Positions 1 to 10,317 of a stretch of DNA of 64,000 nt are shown here, piece after piece; positions within the stretch are counted from its first letter, which is position 1, and each line of letters begins with the position of its first letter. This DNA comes from Tetraselmis striata (lineage: Eukaryota; Chlorophyta; Chlorodendrophyceae; Chlorodendrales; Chlorodendraceae), in the NCBI GenBank assembly GCA_006384855.1, contig VCJN01003216.1:1-64000 (forward strand), read 5' to 3'. Below the pieces are notes generated by a model. It was given only the letters and a program-made list of their open reading frames with translations, did not search any database and had not been told where the DNA came from. Made by a program: the position numbers and the translations under genes.

Positions 1-775
1 GCTCGACTCAGTGGTCGAGCGGTTCTGGTGTATAGTGCTGCCTTTTGGCTGTTATAGTATTTTTTTTCCACGACGCTCCGAATTTCTCAGGTAGCGTCGC
101 GGCCCGGTAATCCCCAAGCTCCGGGTGAAAAAGTAGCGCCGAGGTGGCGCAGAATAAGTATGCTTCCGCCTTATGAAAGAGCGGAGTTATGTTTCACTCG
201 ACTCGGTGGCCGAGAAGGTTTGAGAATATGGTGCCGCCTCTTGGCATGGTGTTTTTTTTTTTTTTTGAAACGGCATACGGCAGGAAAACTGCCGACTATG
301 GTTTGCGGCGGGGTAATCGCCGGCGCCCGCGGTGGCTACCGCACAGGCGCATATGGTATGCTTCCGCCTTCTGAGAGGGCGGAGTTATGTTATAATGGTA
401 TTACGGTGTTTCCGACTCAGTAGTCGAGAGGGTTCGAATATATGGTGCTGCCTTTCGGCAGAGTATTTTACGAGACGGCGGTGCTGCAGGTAGCGTAGCG
501 CCCCGGTAATCTCGTCCATGCTCCGGGCGAGAAAATAAAGTTGATGGTAGCGCCAAGTTCGTGTGGCGGGTATATGATAAGCTTCCGCTGATAGAAAGAG
601 CGGAGTTATGGTAGTGGATCCAGTCGTCGAGAAGTTTCGACTGTCCGATACTGCCTCTTGGCAGGATCGTTCTGAATCGATGGCTTTCGGAAAAGCCCGT
701 TACAGTCTTCCGGCGGGGTAATTGCCTGCGCCCGCCGTGGCTACGCTACAGGCGCGTATGGTATAGTTGATGAAA
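1..775. repeat. Diverged higher-order tandem repeat, about 205-bp monomers in an A-B-A-B pattern
   Basis: Four units start near 1, 194, 412 and 615. Each opens with a short dyad of the form CGACTCAGTGGTCGAG, followed by a variant of TGCTGCCTTTTGGC. The first three close with an inverted pair of the type CTTCCGCC...GGCGGAG. Units 1 and 3 share one middle section (GGTAGCG, CCCGGTAAT, GCTCCGGG). Units 2 and 4 share another (GGCGGGGTAAT, GCGCCCGC, CTACAGGCGC). The array is therefore a dimeric repeat of about 410 bp present twice. No convincing coding frame crosses it. It may continue left of the window and may be the U3 or internal region of the LTR element whose end lies at 1621. Confidence 0.6.
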
Positions 776-1018
776 GCTCGCGAGGGAGCGATCGAGTAGG
801 TAGAAGCACCAAATGTGAGGGGATGCGCTTATGGTGGCGAGAGTCTGTGCTACTCCGAGGTTGTGAGGGTGAGTATTGTCTGATTACAGTTCCGGCAGGG
901 CGCCGTGCTGATATATCAGCTGGCGCCGGTTGGCCGACGCGCCTACGCGCCTGGCGCTACGCGCCTTAATGTGTGCTACTGTTGATTAGGGTTAGTGAGG
1001 GTATAGGATATATCCTCA

Positions 1019-1621
1019 CAGGGTGCGAGTAACCTGTATGTACCTGCGTGCCAGCAGCGGCGATTGTCGTACGCTGTGGTGTCACCTGTTAGAAGATGAT
1101 GACACCAAGCGTTAGATGGAGCGCTGCCTTAGGAGTGTCTTAGCAGTAGGTACTAGAACCTACTGGAACCATCTAGAACGCTATAGCATTTGCTATAGCA
1201 ATAGTAGTGAAATTGACTTATAACCGCTGTGCTGCGGACAGGCGAAGGTGCTAGGAACCGTGTCTGTACTTAGTAGTGTATGACTAAAATAGCGACGGGC
1301 CGCGGGTTAGGACCGCACACGTCGATTTTAGTATTAGTCTAGTAGTTACACGCAGGACAAGTGGCGGGAATTGGAATCAATACGCAGCGCACGGAATGGC
1401 GGAAACCAGCGACTATAAATAGGCCGGCAAAACCACCGCCGGGCCAGTCACCCAGGTTATCGGTATTCCGGTAATGTAAGAATCCCTTTTCCCAAATCTC
1501 TGCTCATTATTCCTGGCCGTGTGGAATAACGATCCAGCAATGGGCCCTCGACTCAGCTCATGCTTTACGACTATCTATGGCTAGACGATTATTCGGCCTA
1601 AGTCCTAAGGGGGTTGTAACA
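1019..1621 (+). repeat. LTR-like repeat, left inverted arm
   Basis: This stretch is an inverted, diverged copy of 3646-4244: the two can be followed base by base in reverse complement, including the pair of GCTATAGC dyads, a TATA box and the terminal TGTAACA. Its right end TAACA at 1617-1621 abuts reverse-transcriptase coding sequence and truncates that reading frame. Left of 1019 it stops matching the other copy. The 5' part may be a diverged U3. No matching 5-bp target duplication was found for this copy. Confidence 0.75.
1414..1420 (+). promoter_or_regulatory. TATA box of the left LTR-like arm
   Basis: TATAAAT lies inside the conserved GACTATAAATAGGCCGG context that is repeated in inverse orientation at 3844-3851. 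It would direct transcription rightward, antisense to the RT fragment at 1622-3616. Confidence 0.5.
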
Positions 1622-3616
1622 TTCCTGGTGAGCCCGGGTGATGCACCAAGTGCCCCGCGATGAGAGGGCACCCCGATCCGCAGCCAAGCATGCGATACCA
1701 CGCACTGTGCGGTGCACCCCCTTGCTCACCTCACCCACTGTGCCGAAGACCATGCCCGTGTACTCCGACATATCCAGGATGTCTCGAAGAGGACCCTTCT
1801 GTCCGGGCTCTGTGTTGTGCCACGCCGCATCCCGCGCAGCCAACCCCCGTTGTATGTCGCCCAACAGGGAGCGCTCAAACCGATCCACAGCCGTGGCCCG
1901 GGGCACTGAAGTGTACTTGATCCCGTACCGCATAGTCTTGAACTCCAACAGCGTGGACTTCAAGCTCCGGGGATCATAGCTCCCGGTCACGACGTTGAAC
2001 GCCGGAAATGAGAGCTCTGCGTCCGGCACTAGGTCCTTGAGCTCATCCCTGGGTACGGTGTTGCCGAGAGGCACTGCCTGCTGGAACAAGTCATCCACCT
2101 CCCGCCGTACTGCGATACCTAGGTCGTGAACACAGTGATCGCGGAAGGCATCTGCGATACCGTCGTGCTGTACACGCCAGTGAGCGTCTCCAGGCGCCGG
2201 GAGGTTCATGAGCGCGTCGCCGTATAGATCAACAATGACGGGGTTGTGCTCTGTCGAGGGCAGAATGATCTGGCACCCAACCACCGGGGCCAAGCACGGG
2301 CTAGGCAGAAAGAAGTACCCGGCAGCGACCTCCCGCAGCTCATGCGGAGTCATGGCTGTCCGCGCGGTGGGGATGGCCACTGTCCACATGCCTGACGCCG
2401 CGTCGAGCTGGTTGAACAAGATCCGTTCCCTACATGTGGCGGGGAGAGCGCACACCTCATTTCGAAGCCGAGAGTTGTTGGCCTGGTCTAGAAATGCCGT
2501 CAGCTCCTTTTGCGAGCCCGACGCAGCCTCCACTTCCCGCTCCATCTGGCGTGCATCTGCGTCGCCGAGATGGCCAGCAGTAGCCGCTTGGAGGCGGCCC
2601 CACGCCTCGCGCATCTCCGCGGCGTAGCTGTCCGACCCATGAGCATCGTTGAGGAAGTGGTCATACTGGCGGGCGGAAGAATTTGCGTTGAAGCTGCCTC
2701 GGCCAAGTACGGACCCGAGCTGTGGGTCGAAGAAACCAGGGGTGGGGGTGTTGGTGCCGGAGTTCCTAGTCAGGAAACTTGGGAGGATGGCATTCATGCA
2801 GCCGACGAAGGCGGCATCACGAACGGTAGCCATGCGGCGGATGCCAGCTCCCTTCAATCGAGTGGGGAGGTGAAGCCTGCTGCGCGCCCTGGCCACTGCA
2901 TCCTCGCTCAAGGTAGCCACCTCCGCTGCCATGGGGTCGGGGTCATGCAAAAGCTCCGCCAAGAAATCGGTGACCACCGGGTTGGTGTCGGTGCCGTACG
3001 TGGAGGGATCAAAAGAGACCCCAAGCACCCGTTCGACCGCCGCGAGGATGGTGGCATCCACCGCCTCCGCAAAGGCCTCCACCTCGGACGGAAGACAATT
3101 GCGGAGCCAATACCCCGCCTTGTGTTGCATGCAGTGCTTGAGCAGGACCCATGCGTGGTGATGCAAGGCGTGGGTGTACCGACGGCTGGGCTTGGCAGAT
3201 AGAAGCTTGCTCAGGCTAGCGTCCACCTCATCTCGTAGCTCCTCCGCCTTGCCGCGCATGTACGCATGCACATACTCTGGCGATCCGAGCGGCACGTTCA
3301 GGACCGCGATGCCGTGATGGCCATCTAGCTCGTGCCACTCGATGTCGGCCGGAGCCTCACGCCGCGCAGCCTCCATGTCAGCGTTGTACGCCTGCATCTT
3401 GTCGAAGCGCACCTCAAGCCCCACGGACGCCTTGATGGATGTGCGGAAGGCGTGAAGAGCCGGCCAAATGTGCTCCGGAAGGCCCACCAGAAATTCATCG
3501 TCGGCGTTGAAGCGCGCCGCCCCGTCATTGACCTCCAACGTGGTATCACACTGCTGCACCTCGGGGTGAATCGCGACGCAAAAGGAAGTCGTGGCCAAAG
3601 GTGCGCCCTGTTGCAC
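1598..3616 (-). pseudogene. Reverse transcriptase element RT-X copy 1, C-terminal half (truncated)
   Basis: The frame opens with RT motif B (QGAPLATT), follows with motif C as FNADD, and then a long C-terminal region with the conserved stretch LPTRLKGAGIRRMATVRDAA. The N-terminal half of the same protein, with motif A, lies at 4479-5508 on the same strand. A solo LTR (3646-4473) separates the halves. The C-terminus is also lost: the last seven codons (CYNPLRT) are read out of the LTR-like repeat ending at 1621. In the second copy the protein continues past the AHQE residues for about 75 more residues. The RT type is clear from the motifs. Which retroelement clade it belongs to is not; it is not the LINE RT found elsewhere in this window. 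Confidence 0.85.
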
Positions 3617-3645
3617 GCCGTCCTCCGACCGCAGAGGGGCGGACC

Positions 3646-4473
3646 TGTTACAGCCCCCTTAGGACTTAGGCCGAATAGACGTCTAGCCATAAATTAGTCC
3701 TAAAGCAGGAGCTGAGTCGAGGGCCCATTGGATCGTTATTCCACACGGCCAGGAATAATGAGCGGAGATTTGGGAAAAGGGATTCTTACAGTACCGGAAT
3801 GCCGGTAACCTGGGTGACTGGCCCGGCGGTGGTTTTGCCGGCCTATTTATAGTCGCTGGTTTCCGTCATTCCGTGCGCTGTGTACCGATCCAATTTCCGC
3901 CACCTGTGATGCGTCTAACTACTAGACTTCTACTATAATCGACGTGTGCGGTCCTAACCCGCGGCCCGTCGCTATTTTAGTCACACACTACTAAGTACAG
4001 ACACGGTTGCTAGCACCTTCGTCTGTCCGCAGCACAGCGGTTATTATTTTATCTACTAGTGCTATAGCAAATGCTATAGCGTTCTAGATGGTTCTAGTAG
4101 CCTCTAGTACCTACTACTAACACTCCACTAAGGCAGCGCTCCATCTCACGCTTGGTATCATCATCCTCTAGCAGGTGACACCATAGCGTACGACAATCGC
4201 GCTCCTGCTGGTACGCAGGCGTAAGTACAGGTTACTCGCACCCTATGTGGGTACTCGTAATACTGTCCTGCACTGCTAGTCGCCTGGTAGTCGCTCGTAC
4301 TGACGCCTCGTCGTCCTCGTACCAGTACTTCGCCTTCACTTGTACTCGCACTCGCAATGCTCATACTCGTACTTCGCTTGGCTTGTACTCGTTCTTGTCC
4401 GCCTCAGTCGCCAGTTCTTCGCTCCTTCGTCGGCTCCCGCAGTACAAAGTACAGCAGTGTAGAGTACATAACA
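3646..4473 (-). mobile_element. Solo LTR (828 bp) inserted in the RT-X reverse transcriptase
   Basis: On the plus strand the insert begins TGTTACAGCC and ends GTACATAACA, so the termini are TG...CA. It is flanked by the direct repeat GGACC at 3641-3645 and 4474-4478. Deleting the insert plus one GGACC joins the codons for VDDRS to APLRSEDGVQQ, the order seen in the second RT-X copy. A TATA box at 3844-3851 on the minus strand sits about 620 bp into the LTR, a sensible U3/R position. Repeats of CAGTACCAG and AGTACGAGTA type fill the distal U3. Confidence 0.9.
3844..3851 (-). promoter_or_regulatory. TATA box of the solo LTR
   Basis: Reading the minus strand the context is GACTATAAATAGGCCGG, identical to the left arm. 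Transcription from here would run leftward into the RT-X C-terminal half in the sense direction. Confidence 0.5.
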
Positions 4474-4478
4474 GGACC

Positions 4479-5508
4479 GGTCGTCCACGACCAGATACGA
4501 ATCCGTGGAGAGGGAGGCTAGGAGCGCAGGGATGACAGGGTGTAGTGGAGAGCAATCGATGTGGCGTTGGATGATGGTGCGGCGCCATGCCTCGTTGTAA
4601 GCGTTGCGAAGGTCTGTGTGGACGATGACGGCACGTGGGCCAAGCTTCTCGGCGATGAGCCGGACGCCGTGGATGAGCACAGAGTCGCCTGCGGGAATGC
4701 CAACGCCAAGCTGAGATGGAGCGAGCACTGACACGTATGCCTCCTTCATGTTGTCCACCACTGCCCGCTCCGCTGCGCGCCGCTCCGCCTCCCCGACTGC
4801 CACAGGCCTCACGTCCGGGGCCCTCCCCTCGCCTAGCTTCTTGACAGGTGCCACGAGCCTAGCAGAGGCGAAGAGCCGGTTGAACCACCCGGGCAGGCGA
4901 CCTTGGAGGTACATGGAGGCAACCTCCGACATGGTGCGGACTGCCGCGGGCCCGGACGCCGGGGCGTATTCGCCCACCAAGCAGCGGAGATACTCGTTGC
5001 GCATGCCTGAGGGCCCCGCCGCCACGTGCTGCTTTAGTTGCTGGTACGGCACGCGCATGTCCACCGTCAGGGCGGCCTCGTCCACCGGAATGTCATACGC
5101 GGCGTCTGGGATCGGGTGGCTATGGGACGGGTGCTTGTCGCGCAGTTGGGCGAGGATAGCAGGATCGGACAAGTCGCCCATACCCTTAGAAGATAGTCGG
5201 CCCGCCGCTCGGGAGAGCTCTCCGTCCTCCACCAACGCCACAACGGTGTCTGCGGTGCCCACGAGCAGCGCCGCAAAGAGATCGGCGTCCGTCCGACGCT
5301 GGCGGGCATGTCCGGCGTAGAACGCCTCAGTGCGCGCGTCGTCCCATGAGCGCACGAGTTCGGTCATGCGCCTCTCCGCGAAAGCGCGGAAGCGCCACGC
5401 CAAGGCTTGTAGCCGCCGCCGTCCGCCTCGGCTCGGGGCCCTAAGCAACAATTGCGGCACTACCTGTAGTCTCAGTGTTGTTTGCCGCCCATTTGCGGGC
5501 GGGCGCAC
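4479..5508 (-). pseudogene. Reverse transcriptase element RT-X copy 1, N-terminal half
   Basis: The product carries the RT finger and palm region: AAGPSGMRNEYLR, RLVAPVKKLGEGRAPDVRP, then motif A as HTDLRNAYNEAWR. The frame leaves RT sequence at VVDDRS, exactly where the solo LTR starts, and runs on into LTR sequence as far as 4336. Upstream, homology to the second copy (29880-32440) holds from about PQLLLRAP at 5465 downward and stops above it. The N-terminus here is therefore either truncated or beyond a divergent junction. The start codon near 5508 is not supported. Together with 1622-3616 it is one interrupted RT. Confidence 0.85.
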
Positions 5509-6004
5509 GGCTCGGAAAACCCGCCATTATTGATTGTTCATTTAGATATATGCAAGCAAGCTGTAATGTCTGGCAACACCTGACATTTTCTCATTCACTG
5601 TTGACATACATACAGTTTTCATCCGTGAACTCGGGGTGACGTGGCGCCCCGCCCGGAGAGGATAGGAGTAGTCCTGATAGTTTGGCTACAGGGAAAGAAT
5701 CCGGAAAATTCACTGAAAATACTGGGGAAAGAAAATCTATCACCACACGCGCGCACAGAGGATCGGAGCGGCGCGCGTGGCGATGTCGTGCGCCGTCGTG
5801 GCGAGCAGCAACATAAATACTGCCGGCCAGTCATCGTCTGCCAGCGGACGCCACGGATTACCCATTACCCACCGCCCACTCACCCAGCACAGCCTGCCCC
5901 CGGCACACTCTGGCAGTGAATCCCAACTACCTCAGCGCCACCCTCCGAGCCCCCCACGTGGTCGCGACCTTGGCGCGCACCACACCCGCAACTTAGACAC
6001 CAGC
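5509..6004. other. Intergenic / probable 5' region of CCB1
   Basis: No coding sequence is supported. An open frame on the plus strand from 5777 runs in frame into CCB1 exon 1 and could supply an upstream start (ATG at 5777 or 5783), but it is rich in H, P and S and does not resemble a transit peptide. No clear TATA box was identified. Confidence 0.4.
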
Positions 6005-7650
6005 ATGTCCCGACCCGTCCCGGCCTTGAGCGTGCAGCTCCCCCTCGCCGCCACCAAGGGCGTGCTGGTCCGACGCGCAGTACACGCCGGCCCTGTCCCT
6101 GCCTGTGTGCCAGCAGCAACTGCAAGCTCCACAGCAGAGCGAGGGCAATGGAAGATGATGTGCCGGGGGCGTGCCGGCAGCCGGACGGTCACGATGCCCG
6201 CATCGCTCGGCGACGCTGATTCGCCGCCGCCGATGAATGCGAGGCCTCTCTTCCCGTCCGCTGCGCTGTGGCTGCTGTCGGAGTCGGCCGCGCACGCCGA
6301 AGGAGTGCGTTTGCCCCCCCAACCCCCCACCCCCCCCCCCTCACCCTCAAACCTCAATTGTCGTAGTCGTATTTGAGCGCTGCCACTGTCTCGTCAACTC
6401 ACATACGGAGGCTCGCCGCCAATCGTCTCACTTCTTCGGAGTATGGCAGTACTTCATCTCTGATCTCGGGCCGCGTTGCCGCTGCAGGCGGAGCCTGGGT
6501 ATTCCATCGCGAGCTATTCTGTCAGCCTGGGCTTGTTCGTATTGACTGTCCCAGGCTTGTGGTCCCTCATAAAGCGCGCCCCCAAGGCCGCCAGCAAAGC
6601 CCGCGTCTACGCTGTGGATGGGCCAGCCAAGCCGGACGCGGTGCCCATCGACGATAGGTGTGCCCGAAGGACCTCCACCGCTGCATGGGGCTGAGTTGCA
6701 TGAATACCGCATGTTTTTTAGTTTGGCTCTAATGTACTCCCCTTCTCCCGGAATGCGCCAATTCCTGCCCCGTTGTCCACGTCCATCCCATGAAGGGCGC
6801 GCGAGATTTTCTCCTACTTCAAAAAGTACAACTACAGGTGCAACGCAACCTAGCCGTGCCCCTGCGTCATGCCAGCCTGATATTTTGTCAGTATCAGTAT
6901 GCGCTGTCCTTTGTGCCGCTTGACATGGATGAAGTGCCGTTGTGCGCACTGCAGTGTGGTGGACACCGGCGAAGTAATCACTTTTGAGGGGACCTACCAA
7001 TCCAACAAAGGCCAAGCTGCATCGCTTGTGTTCTACACATTCGTCTGTACGTTCTGGCGCCACGGCACGCTTGCTCAGTGCGTGCTCCTGCGGCTCATGG
7101 GCTCTCCCTGCTGGTGTGCATGGAACTCACGCTGCCTCTGTTGCGTGCACAGCGCTGCTCTGCTGTGGGCTGGTGCTCACCATCGTGGCTCCGTGGGGGG
7201 GGAACTGGTGGTACGGCTTGTCTGCCCTGAGCCCCATGGCAGGGGCATACTACCTGGATCGGGGAGAGCGCATCGAGCAGGTGCGGAAGAATCCGCGTCT
7301 GGGTGCATTGCCAGCTTGGGTGCAGCCAGGAGGTGAGTGTCTTGCGTGATTGGGGCTGATAGGAGCCTGTGCCATGCACCCCTAGGTGAAGGTAAAGATG
7401 GAGACAAGTGACGACGACTCCGAGATTGACATCACGATTCAGGGGGACCCAGAGGAGCTGGACCGGCTGAGCAAGGTTGCCAAATGTAGCTGGCTTGCTT
7501 GTTGCATTATACACAGCCATCTGGTCTGCTTTGACAGCATGCGGTATAGATGCAAGCAACAGTGGATGACATGAATTTTGTGTTGAATTGCAGGAACTGG
7601 GGCTGATGGAGAAGGGCAAGGTGTACGTGAAGGGCCTTTTGGAGGAATAG
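6005..7650 (+). CDS. CCB1: CCB1-like cofactor assembly of complex C protein (heme c_i attachment to cytochrome b6), seven exons
   Basis: Exons are 6005-6304, 6488-6657, 6796-6837, 6955-7046, 7153-7280, 7386-7475 and 7594-7650. They total 879 nt (292 residues plus TAG), every intron is GT-AG and all phases join. An N-terminal plastid-targeting region ends near SESAAHAEG. Next come a membrane segment (SLGLFVLTVPGLWSLIKRAP), the motif EVITFEG, a second membrane segment (GLVLTIVAPWGGNWW), LSPMAGAYY, and a C-terminal part with VKVKMETSDDDSE and KGKVYVKGLLEE. This order is that of plant and algal CCB1, a thylakoid protein of the CCB (System IV) pathway that attaches heme c_i to cytochrome b6. The start at 6005 gives a usual length; ATGs at 5777/5783 are alternatives. 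Intron 1 holds a C-rich tract. Assignment is from family memory, not a search. Confidence 0.88.
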
Positions 7651-7797
7651 ACTCCCCGCCCACCCATTCATTTGCCCAATGCACAAGTGAACAGCGAGGC
7701 TGGTCTGCTGCTGCAGGGCCAGTGTCTTCTGGGGCAAGGATTTCCTCCATATCCAGATTTTTCGGTAGGAGCAGCCAGCACGCGTCCCAGAAAGAGA

Positions 7798-7802
7798 TGT
7801 AA
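7798..7802 (+). terminator. TGTAA polyadenylation signal, CCB1
   Basis: The canonical volvocine TGTAA pentamer lies 148 nt after the CCB1 stop codon. Confidence 0.6.
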
Positions 7803-9024
7803 GCGGGATCCAAGATCTGAGGCCTTCCCGCATTGCGCGCCAGCCTCATTGTATGTGTGACCCGTCATTTGGTTATGGGGGTTAAAAACTTGAGCACGTG
7901 GCATGTCTCATATTAGAAATTGTTGTGCCTGGCTGTGCTGACAAAGAATGCATGTGCGGTACATCATGAAGCGCATATCGCCTGTATGGACACCTAAACG
8001 CCCCACTTAGTGATCACTGTATTCTGAAACTCGAAGCCTTGCAGCAGGACCTTCTGGATGTTCCAACGTTATTAATCAACCAATTATGAAAAAAGCTATT
8101 TGGCAGATGGGCGCTGCCTCGGACAGTGCGTCCCGGTGAGTGTCTATCGGCGCCGGCGGAGGCGGGGGGAGGCAGGAGGGCTCACGCGAGTCCGGGGAGG
8201 CATCCAGCGCTGCGGCCGCCTGCGCGGTGCGGTGCGCCGAGGGGCTGTGCGCGGGGTTGTGCGCCACGTTCTGCAGTGTTCTATTCTGCTAATGTACCTA
8301 CGGAATTTACTCGTGCTACATGCTGGGGCGGATGTAAGGGTGCACGGTAATAATAACACTACGAATAGGACCTTGGCATGTGCAAGAAGCGGCCGGTTCT
8401 AGGCGAGGCTACAGCGAATGTTCTTATGGCTAGCAAGCCCAATTTGTGCCTTACAACAAGGGTTTTCTCTAGTTCCTGCACCTGTAGTAGACATGGCAAA
8501 CCCTAAAACCCGCCTGTAACCACCCGGACTCACGCATATGTATGCAGAAGTGGTGTAGTCAGGTGCTTATTGGTCAGGGTGCAACCCATTAATACATGGC
8601 CAGATGTCAACTGAGCAAGCTTCGACATGTTGGTAGGTTAACTTTTTGCGCCTTCCGTTGCATCATCACGCAACTCACAAACGGCGCTACGGCAGCCCGA
8701 ACATGACATGGAGCTTCACCATCCAGAAGGTAGTCAATGATTCAGAGGAGACGATGGTGAATTATTGCAAGGCATGGCATCAAGGGATTGAGCAGTAAAT
8801 ACTGCAAGTCAAAGGAAACAGCCGAAGGAGAGACATAACTTGGAAAATTGCGGTATTATGTACAGAGTAGCACCTTGAAAACTTGTACAGAAATTTCACA
8901 TTTGGAGAGCAACCTTAAGAACATTCAGAATGCGTTTGCTTCCATACCTGACCACTGGTCGTATTTGCAGTGAGGTTGTGTCCACAGCGTGTCATGTAGG
9001 TCGCATGCTACTGTAACTGAAGGC
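7803..9024. other. Intergenic region between two convergent genes
   Basis: No frame with recognisable protein character is present. Short open frames at 8076-8402 are arginine-rich, GC-driven and opposed on both strands. A second TGTAA occurs near 8515. Nothing else is recognised. Confidence 0.4.
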
Positions 9025-9029
9025 TTACA
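9025..9029 (-). terminator. TGTAA polyadenylation signal, GNAT gene
   Basis: TTACA on the plus strand reads TGTAA on the minus strand, 160 nt beyond the stop codon of the acetyltransferase gene. Confidence 0.55.
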
Positions 9030-9188
9030 CCAGCCAGTATCACACATACCCTACCCGTATTAGTTAAGAACGGCTTGTTATCATGGGCAGTGCGCCGCGT
9101 AAAACAACTCGGATTCTCAAGTCCAGGAAATATGTAAATCCGGCGACCCATGAAGCTCCAATGCTGTCGATGCTTTGAGCGGGTTGTT

Positions 9189-10283
9189 TTACAGCTTCTT
9201 CCGCATCAGGTGACGCCTCTCTACCCCAAACAGCCGTGCGATCCACATGTCGGTCTCTAGGATCTCGTACCCGGCAGACAGGTATAGAGCCTGAGCGTCC
9301 TCATCCGCCAGCCTGCATCACACAATTGGGCCAACTGTTCCACTTAATCTTGCACGTCCAGTCCGACATTCATGATCGCCCCAAACCCTCCACATCGGAG
9401 CGGCGCAGGAAGCCAGCTCTTACTCTTGAATTCAGTCCCCCCCCCCCCCCCCCACACACACACAACACACCCGCCATGGTCTTGCCCGGGGCGGGGTCTG
9501 CCGCTTACCGCACGTGCAGGTATATCTCATCCTCTCCAGCAAGCCCCACAAAGGTCTCCGCAGCATCCAGCAGCTTTGTCCCAAAGCCCTGGCGCCGATA
9601 GCTCGGGTCGATCGCCATGTTGCACAAGTACGCGCATTTCTGGAGAGGGGGGGGGGGGGGGGGGGGGGGCATGCATGTTGCCGTCAGAAGACGAGCACTG
9701 TTAGTGGGTGTGCTGCGAACCTGTACGGGCATGCTGTAGGCATGGATAGTCCACTAGTATGTGCGGAGTGACGCTGTCAAGTGGACTTGAATGGAGCGGG
9801 AGCCGGAGGCGGAATTATTACCGTCGGCGGATTCAGCGTCATATGTGCTGACCGAGTGGCGGGCCTGAAGGACAGCTCCAGAGTGCCAATCAGAGTTGCC
9901 GCCACTGAGCCGCCACCCCCCCTGCTCCGCCGCGTCCATCCCGCCGTCATCCTGTCCTACTGGCACAGCGCCATTGTTGCTGCCCCGCCGGCTGTCCGCA
10001 ATCTGGCCACCCTCCTGGAGAGCAGAGTCCGCCTCGCTTGGCGGCGCCTCCAGCACTGCCATGAGCACCACCGCCAGCGGGGGCAGCTGCATGTGCTCCT
10101 TCAGGTAGCTCCCGATCTGGTTCTGTAGAAGCCTGTTGTAGGCGGGAAGGTATCCCATGGCATCTGAGAAGGCGCTAGTCAGGATGTCTTGGGTTTGCGC
10201 CACCCACTCCGGCCTCAGCGCCTCCACCTTTAACTGCGACCCATCCCCGCTGCCATCCTGCGCGCCGCATCACCGATGATCAG

Positions 10284-10317
<34 letters not shown>

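Noticed and set aside
1049-1060. GTGCCAGCAGC-like match to the small-subunit rRNA 530 loop
   Set aside because: The match stops after 11 bases, and the inverted arm shows it is ordinary LTR sequence.
1019-4473. A single DIRS-like element with inverted termini around an RT
   Set aside because: The right arm has its own exact 5-bp target duplication and interrupts RT codons, so it is an independent solo LTR. The symmetry is kept only as a finding to test.
7095-7667. Minus-strand open frames over the CCB1 exons
   Set aside because: They are shadows of the plus-strand exons, without domain similarity and without splice support.
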